Shown: positions 13,401 to 23,056 of the stretch, in pieces
Position numbering within the stretch: position 1 is the stretch's first letter
Layout of the letters: every line of letters begins with the position of its first letter
NCBI RefSeq assembly: GCF_000091045.1
Contig: NC_006694.1
Coordinates: 15,001 to 79,000, forward strand
DNA length: 64,000 bases
Direction of reading: 5' to 3'
DNA from: Cryptococcus deneoformans JEC21
Lineage: Eukaryota > Basidiomycota > Tremellomycetes > Tremellales > Cryptococcaceae
Position numbers and translations under genes: made by a program
The notes under the pieces: generated by a model
The model's input: only the letters and a program-made list of their open reading frames with translations
The model's database searches: none
What the model was told of the DNA's origin: nothing

Positions 13401-14083
13401 ACCCATTTGCGAATCTGGAAACATATGTGGCTATCGGTGAGCAAATACAAGTCAACAAGCTCTGTATCTTTGCTGAACTGACTTCACTTGTTACAGAAGG
13501 AACGAACTTCAGTCAGGGACAGCGCCAACTTCTCTGCTTAGCGCGAGCGTTGCTCAAGCAGTCGAAGATCTTGGTTATGGATGAAGGTGAGTCCGGTTTC
13601 TTACATTGTCCGAGGATCAATCACTAAGACAAACTGTAGCGACATCGTCCGTTGACTTTGAGTAAGCACGGCTCGATATCGTTGTCTCATTAGTGCAATT
13701 ATGCTAATTTGCGTCGTCCCAGGACGGATTCTAAGATCACTGCAATGATCAAGGAATGTTTTAGGGGCACTACAATGCTTGTCATCGCTCATCGTCTGGC
13801 GACGATTATGCAGTAGTAAGTATTGAGAGGCAACATATTGACAGCTGACTGACTTCTGTCGTTTAGCGATATGGTACTGGTATTGGATCAGGGTCAAATT
13901 ATAGAGTCTGGTGGGTCCCAAGAGGGTCGCGGGCCGTCCTTAGTATCTTATATACTGATTTCCAATACAGGTAAACCTCAAGAGCTCATACATAACAATC
14001 AGTCTGTGTTCTATGGCCTCTGCATGGCACAAGGTAAAGAAGAATATGCGACCTTGTGTAAGATAGCTGCGATTACTGCATAG
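7478..14083 (+). CDS. ABCC-type (MRP/YOR1-like) full-length ABC transporter
   Basis: ATP-driven exporter of organic anions, conjugates or drugs, at the plasma or vacuolar membrane. Layout: N-terminal membrane segments, TMD1 (includes GIKVIKLNAFEP, the usual coupling region), NBD1, TMD2 ([19 protein letters not shown]), NBD2. NBD1 has Walker A GPLGSGKT, signature [13 protein letters not shown] (rebuilt across the intron after 11003) and Walker [13 protein letters not shown], so the catalytic Glu is replaced by Asp, as is common in ABCC NBD1. NBD2 has Walker [10 protein letters not shown], signature FSQGQRQ and the canonical MDEATSSVD. More than 20 introns. A 22-nt exon (13640-13661) encodes part of the NBD2 D-loop. 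The start could also be the ATG at 7484. The final exon follows an acceptor at about 13971. Substrate is unknown. Confidence 0.9.
13640..13661 (+). other. 22-nt microexon in the ABC transporter NBD2
   Basis: Bounded by a TAG acceptor (13637-13639) and a GTAAGC donor (13662). Joining it between GATGAAG and GACGGATTC rebuilds [15 protein letters not shown], the invariant Walker B/D-loop of an ABC NBD, so the exon must be included for a working protein. Confidence 0.85.
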
Positions 14084-14473
14084 ATTGTAGAACCATAGAT
14101 TTTGTTATTATCATACGTATCTAGACCATTACAAGCGGCATGTATGTATGTTGAATAGCAAGAATCGGTGCAAATCCAATCGACAATGGATCTTGTCGCT
14201 CTCTTTGATGATCTACATAAACTGCTTCCTTTTTTTAAAACACTCATAATCATTCCAAAAGTCCCTGGCCGATCGTAAGAAGGGGTAGATGCAGACGATC
14301 AAATGCGCAGGAAAGGAGAAGACGGGCAAAGCTGGAAGACAATAAGACAGGGACAAGGATTTTGTTGTCAAATATCGAGAAATATTATTACATACATGTC
14401 TCCCAATGATTCATTATAATACAACAATCCTTTCCTCTTTAGTTCTCCAATCCTTGAGCTTCAAGATCAAAGA
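14084..14473. other. Convergent 3' region between ABC transporter and GGPP synthase
   Basis: 390 bp shared by two 3' ends. AT-rich, with no ORF that looks real and no RNA gene recognised. Confidence 0.4.
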
Positions 14474-15890
14474 TCAAAGATGCTCCTCACTCTCTTCCAA
14501 ACTCAACGCCAGCACCACATTCTCCAGCCTCTGATTGCCTCCCAGCGCTTTGATTTCCTCCATAATCTGAACCTCGAGCTCTGTCAACACCTTGCGGGTA
14601 TAATGGAATGATTTGGTATGGTTGCTAAGATAGTCGACGATGTGTTGTTTAAGGTCGATTGATGACGTCCGCTTCTGGAGCACATCTATAAAACACGAAT
14701 TGAACAGGGAGGTCAGTTGGTATGCTTGCCTGGATTTGGGGGAAAATATCTCAAACGTGGGATGTGTAGGACTTACTTAAGATCTGCCGGTTGGAAGTAT
14801 CTGCCCTAACGCCGTGCACCACAGGAAAACTGAATTTTCCTTCCGTCAAATCTTCACAGAAACCCTTGTTGCTCTTGTACTGCATTATAATATAGCGTAA
14901 GCTTGTGAATAGAGATTTCAAATAGGTCCAAGCACTCACGGCGGGTGACTGGAGGTTCATATAGTCATCTCGAATTTGGAACCACACCGAGATGAGGTTG
15001 ACTAGCGGCACATAGTCTCTGCCCCACGATCAATATCGGAGCCCACACGGAAAGAGATGGCAACCCACACGTTAGAGTCCGATTTCGCCATCATGAGCTT
15101 CACCGCTAACCGCAAGAGTCCTCCAGCCTCTAAGTAAGAAAACGAATTAGTTCTTCACCATTGAAATCTCCACGGAAGACCTACTCCCAAGGACCATGTC
15201 AATATACTCCTTCTCTGTCGGACATGTCAGGCTATCTCGCCAGAACAAATCCATCCCTTGGCCTCGATGCAATTGCAACAGTTCCTCTGGAAATGGTGTG
15301 TAAAGTCAGCATCGACGCTCGCAGCTTATCTACCACCACTGACCATTGACAGCAGCCACCAGGTCGACTTCTTTATCTTTTCCCTTCCCCATCACTCCCG
15401 ATCGTAGCTGAAGAAGTTCTTGAAAAGCGAGGAAATAAACGTAATTGGCCGCGTTAATGGTTTGGGGAACGCCGTAGATGGTATGAGCAACGGGAAGACC
15501 TCTTCTTAGTTCCGAGTTGTCTTCCACGTCATCCATTCTACATTGATATAAGCACTTGTTCTGATATAATCTAATCGTAAGTGTATATGTTAACTTACAA
15601 AAGACTAGCATTGTGCAGCATTCTCACAACCTTTGTGATTACCTTTAAATCATCCTTATCAACCTCTAACCACTGATTGAAAGCGTCGATAAGTTTTGAT
15701 CGTATTTCTTTGCCAGGATTTTGGGATATGTATATATAAGGTTCCATCAATATCTACGAGAGCAAAGACCAATATGTCAGTCACAGATATGAAGCCAGTG
15801 ACGGGCGTAAGGAACGACCGGACGTACGTTCTCCTGTGATTCCGACCATTTTGGGTCGGCGATTGTTTGACGGAGGTTTGAATAGTCCAT
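14474..15890 (-). CDS. BTS1: Geranylgeranyl pyrophosphate synthase
   Basis: Trans-prenyltransferase that makes C20-PP from FPP and IPP for protein geranylgeranylation and other isoprenoids. Eight exons on the minus strand (15828-15890, 15599-15753, 15344-15537, 15185-15286, 15069-15129, 14940-15018, 14777-14879, 14474-14685) give 322 residues, the usual size. First Asp-rich motif: [12 protein letters not shown] with upstream MLHNASLLM. Then [20 protein letters not shown] and [14 protein letters not shown]. Second Asp-rich motif: QIRDDYMNL, followed by [16 protein letters not shown] chose the start MDYSNLRQ because the upstream MTVRAANLDGF cannot be joined in frame by a good splice. Several donors (after 15185, 15069) were picked by frame plus homology to yeast Bts1. 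Confidence 0.95.
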
Positions 15891-16949
15891 TGATACCAAG
15901 GTTCGGTTAGAAGAAGCGGCTGCGAGGGTTTAGACGATTAGGAATAAGGGCCAAATAGATAATCAAGAGCTGGGAAATCAACCAGAAATCCGTCAAGGTT
16001 CGCCGCTCTGACCGTCATGGTGAAGCGTGGAAGGCGACAACATCAAAAACGTAGACGTCATCATCTTTTGAGCCTCCTTGAGAACGGAGCTTTGTTTTAT
16101 CTCCGCTAGTCCTTGTTCTCCCCGGGAAAGGTGGAGGTCTCAAGGCCGCAGGGGACTTCTTTGGCGAGTACCAACACAGCTGATGCTCTTCTATCTTCTT
16201 TTGTTCCCAAGCGAGAAGGGTTAAATTCAGCAACCTCAATGATTTATCACTTACCCAGCAAAGAGGCTGTGAGTTGCTCCACGTTGTCGCACGCCTTGTC
16301 CACGCACATGCTGTTTCGATGTCTCACCTCCACTCGGCAAATTCCTATATCAGTTTCGGCAAGAACGTCGGATTTGACCGAAAAACAGATCTCTCTCGAT
16401 AAATTGATCTGGCCTGCTTCAGCCTTTTCGCCATTCTTTCCCTTTTTTTCGATTTTAAGCCACCATCGAAGCTTTTCGCCTAAGCTTGGCTTGTGGTCTA
16501 ATCACAGTTCTCCAATCGTGTGAAAGCCGATTAGTGTGGTTTTCCGTTTGTGAAGAGAAGGTACATTGGTCTTTCGAAGAGTGAGCGATACGCACAAGAT
16601 TTGGTCTTGGCCGCGGCACGTTATCTCTGTTCAAAATGTCCGTTCATTTTCTGTATTCCGCTGACCGCTGATAAATCAATGATTCAGATGTCAAATGCAT
16701 TCCTATCCTGTTCACTTTTTGCCGAAATCCCTTTTTTTTTGCAATCCAGACCATCATTAAAAGAAGAGACAGACGAAGCTTTACGCCTCTGAAGGGTGGA
16801 TACTCCATAAATCGAGTGGAACGACCTGCTGACATCCCATCTTCGTCACATTTATCTTTCCCATTTAGTCCGGCCAGAAAGTCTTGGCCCCTTACAACCA
16901 CCATAGCAAGGCTTACCACATGATTAGTATAATAACACTACGAGACATC
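15891..16949. promoter_or_regulatory. Divergent promoter region, GGPP synthase / DHA1 transporter
   Basis: About 1.06 kb between two divergently transcribed genes. It has several short ORFs without protein character and T-rich runs near 16435 and 16730. There is an imperfect repeat of AAGCTT around 16470-16490. No gene is supported. Confidence 0.4.
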
Positions 16950-19388
16950 ATGTCCTCTTCACTCCAACCGGCTCTCTTATCAAATCAAATGAGCATCACT
17001 GCCTCTTTACCGTCGTTAGACGATGCCAATCCTATAGACGACCCTAATCCGCGCACGGCCTGTGTCACGCCCAACTTAAGCAAGCTCACGCTCCTTAAAA
17101 CCCCCATGTCAGAGTACAGTCCCACCACACCACCTCTTTCACTTCCTGTCCGCCTCGACCAACCCATCTCTCCGCTCTCCACTTCCGCCAAGATATTATC
17201 ACCACCAGCTTATCCCGGATCAGGCACATTGTCTGATCCATATGTCGTCGATTTTTTACCATCTTCACCGCTCAATCCCTATAACTGGTCTAAAAGATAC
17301 CGATGGGCGATTACCGCTTTGATAGGGGTGACGGCACTATGTCCTCCTTTTGCGAGTGTATCTTATTCCACAACGGTAGGAGAAGTGGTGGAAGCGTACG
17401 GGATTAGCAGGGAGCTAGCCATAGCTGGGATCTCACTCTTCATCCTAGGTGAGCCTTCTTCCCTTCTTCCCCCCCACCACCAGTCAACCATTACCCATCA
17501 CTCAAGCACTCTTTTACTCATCTCACCAACTCTTAAACTCTTACCAGGCTTCGGACTTGGACCCCTTTTCTGGGCCCCCATCTCCGAAATATATGGTCGC
17601 CAAATTGCCTTTGCCGCTTCCTACCCTATCTTCACAATCTTTAACCTCGGTACCGCTCTTTCCCATAATACTGTAGCATTGATGGTGACGAGATTTTTTG
17701 CTGGGGTTTTCGGAAGTTCTCCTCTGACCAACGCTGGTGCGCAAGTTGGAGATATGTGGGCTGTGTGAGTTGGTTCTATTTTAGATTGGAGTTGCTCTAT
17801 GCCGAGGATGAATAGATGAAATTTCGGTACTGACCGTCTTTTGTTTATTGTAGGAATGAAAGAGCTCTGGCGACTAGTGTCTTTGCCCTAGCACCGTTCT
17901 TAGGTCCTGTGCTCGGTACGCTTTCATCTGTTTCTGTCGTCTTGTCATCTGAAAATTAACCAGAATATCAATAGGACCCATCGTTGGGGGATATGTAACT
18001 GAGCGTTGTGGCTACAGATGGGTATATTGGATCCAATTCATTTATGCTGCGTTAGTTTTTCATTCTCCTATTTCTCCCCTTCTCCTACCAATGCCACACA
18101 ACTAACATATCCACTTCACCCTCCAAAAAAAGCGTCATGACCATCCTCTCTATCATCGTGGTCCCCGAAACATACGCCCCCACCATCCTCCGCCGCCGCG
18201 CCCGTTCACTCCAAGCTGCAGCTCTATCAGAAGGCAGGGAGGAGTATTATATCGCAAAGTACGACACGGTCAAGAAGAGTAAGAGAGAAGTCATCCTGGT
18301 GGGACTATGTCGGCCTTTTGAGATGTTGTTTACGGAAGTCATTGTTGGTTGCTTGTCAATCTATGGTGCGTTAATTTATGGCATGTGAGTTTGTTCAAAA
18401 GGGCGGCGAAGAGAAAAGGAGGGTATTATTGATGTCTTGTAGATTATACTTGTTCTTCACCGCTTTCCCTATCGTCTTTCAACAGACTCGAGGATGGACT
18501 GGTAAGCTCCCTTTCCTCATCTCATATCTCTCAGTTATTACTTTTGCTGACAGTTCATCCCTCTCTCAAGTCGGCGAATCTGGGCTTTCCTTCCTCGGTA
18601 TGGGCGTCGGTCTCATCTCAGGTGTTATCCTAAACCCTTTCCTCTCCTCCCACTTCTATTCCCGTTCCCGCTCTCAATTGCAATCCCACCTCATATCTTC
18701 CGGACACGCTCACACCCATCCTCCTCCAGAAGCTCGTCTCCCTGTCTGCTGCATCGGCGCCATCCTTGCCCCTATCGGTCTCTTCTGGTTCGCGTGGACT
18801 TCCGCCCCACCCGTCCACTGGATCGTACCTATCATCGCCTGTCTCCCCTTCGGTCTCGCTTTTCTGCTGATTTTTACGAGCATGACGAACTACTTGATTG
18901 ACAGTTATGAACTGTACGCAGCAAGTGCGCTCGCCGCCCAAGCGGTGAGTAGATGCATGTTTGGGGCGATCTTCCCACTGTTTGCGAGTCAGATGTATGA
19001 GACCTTGGGACTACACTGGGCAGGAACTTGTAGGTCCATTTTTTCAGAATCCAACTAATTGAACTTACGCATCAAAACAGTGGTCGCCTTCCTTTCCCTC
19101 GCCTGTGCACCCATGCCATTTCTATTCCACAGATATGGCCCCTACCTCCGGCGTAAATCCAAATACGCGCCTTCCATTCCTTCTGTCGCTTTGAACAAAG
19201 CAGGTGAAATAGAACAGGCGAGAACGGAGGATGAAAAGAATGAAGAGCACAGCGCTGTTAATCGGAGGAGGAGAGAACTGGAAGCTGGGGGAATAGAGCC
19301 GGAATGGGCGGCTGACGCGGGGTTGGATGCGCACACTGATGGTGCGGGAGAGAGGGAAAGAGCATGGGATGTGGAGAAAGGAATATAG
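16950..19388 (+). CDS. MFS transporter, DHA1 drug:H+ antiporter type
   Basis: Twelve-helix proton-coupled exporter of the family that includes Flr1, Tpo and Mdr1-like pumps. A soluble Ser/Pro-rich N-terminus leads into YNWSKRYRWAIT, the common start of fungal DHA1 proteins. Then motif A (GFGLGPLFWAPISEIYGRQ), RFFAGVFGSSPLTNAGAQ, and motif C/antiporter region (APFLGPVLGPIVGGYVTE). The central loop is charged (KSKREVILVGLCRPFEML), and helices up to AVSRCMFGAIFPLF follow. The C-terminal tail is hydrophilic and charged, ending at 19388. First exons: 16950-17448, 17548-17764, from 17854, with further introns near 17920, 18050, 18385, 18500 and 19030. The start is the ATG of MSSSLQPALL; an in-frame ATG at 16884 would add 22 residues. 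Substrate is unknown. Confidence 0.9.
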
Positions 19389-19722
19389 GCAAAGTGAGAA
19401 TGAGAATATGGTCATATAATTGGGCATTGATAGCATAATAATTGGGCTTGGTGGTCTTATAATGATCATGTAGGTTTTAATCAAAGAAATAATTGTGTTG
19501 TCAATCATCGGTCGACGGCACAACGGGCGAAAGCCCCCCCTGAGACTTTTTATTTCGAATCATCTTCCACGTCATGACTTTCCAGGTCTCACTGGCTAAC
19601 GGACATATCGTCTTCACTTCGTGACTTGCTCACCACCAACTCACCACTCTCCAATCGCCCAATTATTCTCTTCAAGAGATCCAGAGAGATACACACCAGT
19701 CGGGCAGACACAAATCCAAAAT
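19389..19722. promoter_or_regulatory. Intergenic region between DHA1 transporter and CTK3
   Basis: 334 bp. The first half is AT-rich 3' UTR-like sequence, the second half is pyrimidine-rich upstream sequence of CTK3. Nothing else was seen. Confidence 0.35.
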
Positions 19723-21167
19723 ATGTCCTCCTTCGATCCATTCGAAACCCGTATCCAATTCATCAACCTCCTCCGCAAACTCAACGCCTCCCAGCAGTCT
19801 ATCCAAAAAGTCACCAGCTTCGCCATCAACTATGGCTCAAGGTGCGGTGAAGACCTTTGGGAATGCGTGATTGAGCAGTGTAACAAGGTAAGCAGTATTA
19901 TGTCAATGGTATCAATCATGACTCCTTTCATTCCTCTATATCCTCCTTCAACCCCTGCGTTATTCAACGAAACACATCGCAGTCCGAGCAAAAAAACTAA
20001 CAAATCTTAAACTCAATGAATAGGGAACACTGAATACACGCATAAACATTCTCTACTTTCTCGATACCCTCGTTGAAGAAAGTCTTGCTCTGGGACCGAG
20101 CGAGGCGCCGTATGGCGTGTTGTTGACTAGGGATCTCAAAACGTTGGTGGACAGTGTAGTACCGGATACAAATGCCGGAAAACTCAATCTGAAAAGCGCG
20201 AGACAGGTGAGCCATGCTCCTGAAATTACGAAAAAAAATGGGATTGCTGAAGGAACTTTTTTGGGGCGGTGTGGCATTTAGATTTTGGAGAGCTGGAGGT
20301 TGAGAAGAGTGGTAGACCCTAGTGTTGTTGGGGAGGTACTCAAGTCTTTAGAAGGAAGGAAATACGAGTACGTCTGCCTTCAAACTCGTAATCTTCTACC
20401 TGCAAAGCTGATCATTGGGGAATGGTGGACCATTGAGTAGTTCTGGACCATCACAAAAGCGGACGCACGAGCATGCATTCTCAAAGACAGATATTGTCAG
20501 ACGGATGGAAGAAGACCGGGAACGTGTGAGTGTCTTCTCTTTCCATCTCACAATATCAAGGCATCATGGAAAGAAGAAGTCTTGCAATACTGACCAAAAT
20601 ATGACAATAGCACAAACGCTTACGTGAACGAATATGGATCCTCCCAATTCCGTCCCTTCTTCCGACTAAAAACAACGTCGCCGCCCCTACCACGCTTTCT
20701 TCAAGTACTTCAAATGCATCCCCCGCTACACCCGCTTCCCCGCACCCATCTGCTCTCGTATCCTTTGCCCAACATCCACCCCAATCTTTGCATCTTTCTG
20801 CCTCGGTCTCAGCAGGAGCAGGAGTAGAGGATGATACGGCTATCTCAGAGAACGCGTTGGATGTAGAATTTGAACAGATTTGGGATAGGGTACCTGAGGA
20901 AGGGTTAGATGACGATGATATACTTCAAATGAGAGCGTGAGTTGGTCTCTTTTTCCTTTTTCCTCTTCCTCTCTATCTCTTCTACCTACTTCTTTTGGCT
21001 CCTCATTTCCGCCTTGGGGCGAACAAAACGCCACAGACTTGGTCACACGTTCCCATCATACAGTGAACACAATGTACAACGTACTGACATCTGCATGTAG
21101 CGATATGAGAAGAGCCAAACTCGAAATAGCCCCTACCTCAACCGCCCCAATCCAAACCGATGTTTGA
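19723..21167 (+). CDS. CTK3: CTD kinase subunit gamma (Ctk3), CID domain protein
   Basis: Non-catalytic subunit of CTDK-I, the nuclear kinase (with Ctk1/Ctk2) that phosphorylates Ser2 of the RNA polymerase II C-terminal domain. The N-terminal CID-like domain is strong: FETRIQFINLLRKLNASQQS, YGSRCGEDLWECVIEQC, TRINILYFLDTLVEES. The second half has HEHAFSKTDIVRRMEEDRERHKRLRERIW, a charged helix typical of the family, then a Ser/Pro/Ala-rich linker and an acidic end (DVEFEQIWDRVPEE). Exons start 19723-19887, 20024-20206, 20282-20367, about 20441. The acceptor of the fourth exon is a NAGNAG-like choice (GAG or TAG, 3 nt apart), so one Ser may be optional. Confidence 0.9.
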
Positions 21168-21824
21168 AATTCATGACGAACAGGAAAACCTGCGGAATGA
21201 CCTTGCACTGTCTGTGTTTGTTTTAGACCTAATATGCGGCTTGCGGTCCTACGTGGTCTGTACGTATAGCTATACGGTTACGAAAGCGGGGGGGCATCCT
21301 CCATCATCTTTGCATGTCGGGCCTCCGGCTGTCAGACGAACGTCTACATGCTTGCATGTTCTGTACAAGTTAATCACCGATTACCAATCTTCAAGCGTTA
21401 CAACTCACACCAAATCGCTTTCGATACGCAAGAGTAGCATCAAAGCAGAACTAGACAGAAATGAACTATCAGGGCAATCACTGTCATATTGTACCATCGA
21501 TTGGATCCTCTTATATAGCTGCGGTACCTCAATTATAGAAGATGTAATACTATTATTTGAACGCACCGGTCCCTCTAAGCATTGTATCGTCCCAGTTGAT
21601 CTTTTTTGTAGCGGCGCAGGTATCTCAAATGTACGTGGCTGACATCGGAAGGGGCTTATTATTTACGGCGGTACGACCGGCGGTCTCCAGCTTTCTGCGG
21701 CTGATGGTCGGACGGCCTGTTTCTGCCCGTTCGTACGTTTGTTCCAATCATTCCGTCTTTCATTTCGTCACATATCTCATCTTTTAACCCCTCACCTGAT
21801 TCCTTTTCCGTAAGATCACTATCC
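21168..21824. promoter_or_regulatory. Intergenic region between CTK3 and VFA1, with a 14-bp palindrome
   Basis: 657 bp on the same strand. Short ORFs here lack any recognisable domain. A perfect palindrome CGTATAGCTATACG lies at 21263-21276. Pyrimidine-rich sequence precedes the ATG at 21825. Confidence 0.4.
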
Positions 21825-22823
21825 ATGGCATCTCCAGCGCTGCAAAAGTCGACGACTCCAGGTCCGCTTCAGAACATATACTACGAACGGGTACGTCCCC
21901 AACCAACATCGCCATTCCCAACTCTCAACTCTCATCTTCCATACCATTCAATTGAATTTGCTGACCACCCATTCTTTCCTTGGGCTCCTAACCACCTATA
22001 CTTGTGATCCATGATCGTATAAAAAACAGAAAGTAGCCACGGAAAAACCATGTTACATCTGTCGTCGCCCTACCACCACTGTGCTCGCCACGCTCAAGAT
22101 GGAAGATTGGCTATACGCCTGTGATGGGCATTTATCTGACCTGTACGTACCACGCCATCCAAAGGTGTACCACTGATTATCAGAGCTGACTTTGAATTTG
22201 ATGTGTGTCGTGTTGTGTTTGTTAATAGGGGATTGTAAGTCCCCGTTCCGTCATTTCCTGTCAGAGGACCATACCCCTTTTCTGGACGTTTCTATCAAGT
22301 TGCACCCCCCAGACTTATTGTTTTTTTTTGGTTGGTTCTGATCAAAACACAGTGCATCTCTCATACCACCACCCACACCTGCTTCTCCTACACCAGCAAA
22401 ACCGTCGCCAGAAGATATACGCAAGGTGGTCGCAGAGTACCAAGCTCGAGAAGCGGGAAGGTCCAAATCTGCCGCTGGGAAGGATAAAGAAGGTGAAGGG
22501 GGACCTAAAGATCAGGATAAGGGTAAGGAGAAGGGTAGAGAGTCACCGAAATCGCCAGCATCCCCAGCGCCAGCATCAACACCGACGCCAGCTCCAACAC
22601 CAACCCATCGGAAGTTTGCTCTCCATCGTGCTATCTTTGATATGAGGAGGAATGAATTGAAGAGACGGGAGATGGGTGTCAAAGCGAGGGAGGTTGGGAG
22701 GGGTAAGCCTTGTTTCTTTCGACGACGTAGAATTGGACGATGGATACCCAAGAATAGTGTCGCAAGAAAATGGCTGATACTTGGGGTGTAGGATTACCAC
22801 AAGTTCCTCGGACAGGATTCTAG
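21825..22823 (+). CDS. VFA1: Vps4-associated protein 1-like (VFA1)
   Basis: Endosomal protein that in yeast binds the AAA ATPase Vps4 and modulates its activity in the ESCRT/MVB pathway. The N-terminal zinc-ribbon-like core is clear: NIYYERKVATEKPCYICRR, PTTTVLATLKMEDWLYAC and DGHLSD, with the CxxC...C...H pattern of the family. A low-complexity Pro/Ala/Lys linker follows, then a basic helix (HRKFALHRAIFDMRRNEL). Five exons: 21825-21890, 22030-22142, 22229-22234, 22353-22702, 22792-22823, summing to 188 residues. The third exon is only six nucleotides (GGGATT); it adds Gly-Phe to give HLSDLGFAS, which fits the family's D-x-F after the last His. Skipping it keeps the frame. Confidence 0.85.
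22229..22234 (+). other. Candidate 6-nt microexon in VFA1
   Basis: GGGATT is flanked by a TAATAG acceptor and a perfect GTAAGT donor. It sits between an 86-nt intron (22143-22228) and a 118-nt intron (22235-22352). In the joined message it gives CT-GGGATT-T, which reads Leu-Gly-Phe. Confidence 0.65.
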
Positions 22824-23056
22824 ATGTATGATTTGATTATAAGGGCAGGGATTATATAGCTGTTTGTACATATATATGCATATGCATTGTTGTTTTGTTT
22901 ATACTGTCGTTCTCGCCGTCGTTTTTCTGTATGCCGAAGTCGTCATTTTATTTATTCCGCGGGGGACAAGTTTGCGTTTCATCTCAATCTCCATCTTTAA
23001 TCTCAATCTTTACTTTTTTCCACAAAAACCACGAATCCGTCCGACATCCACGTGCC

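Noticed and set aside
16113..16523. Small gene on the plus strand between GGPP synthase and the DHA1 transporter
   Set aside because: No ordered composition, no motif, no intron logic. It lies in a divergent promoter.
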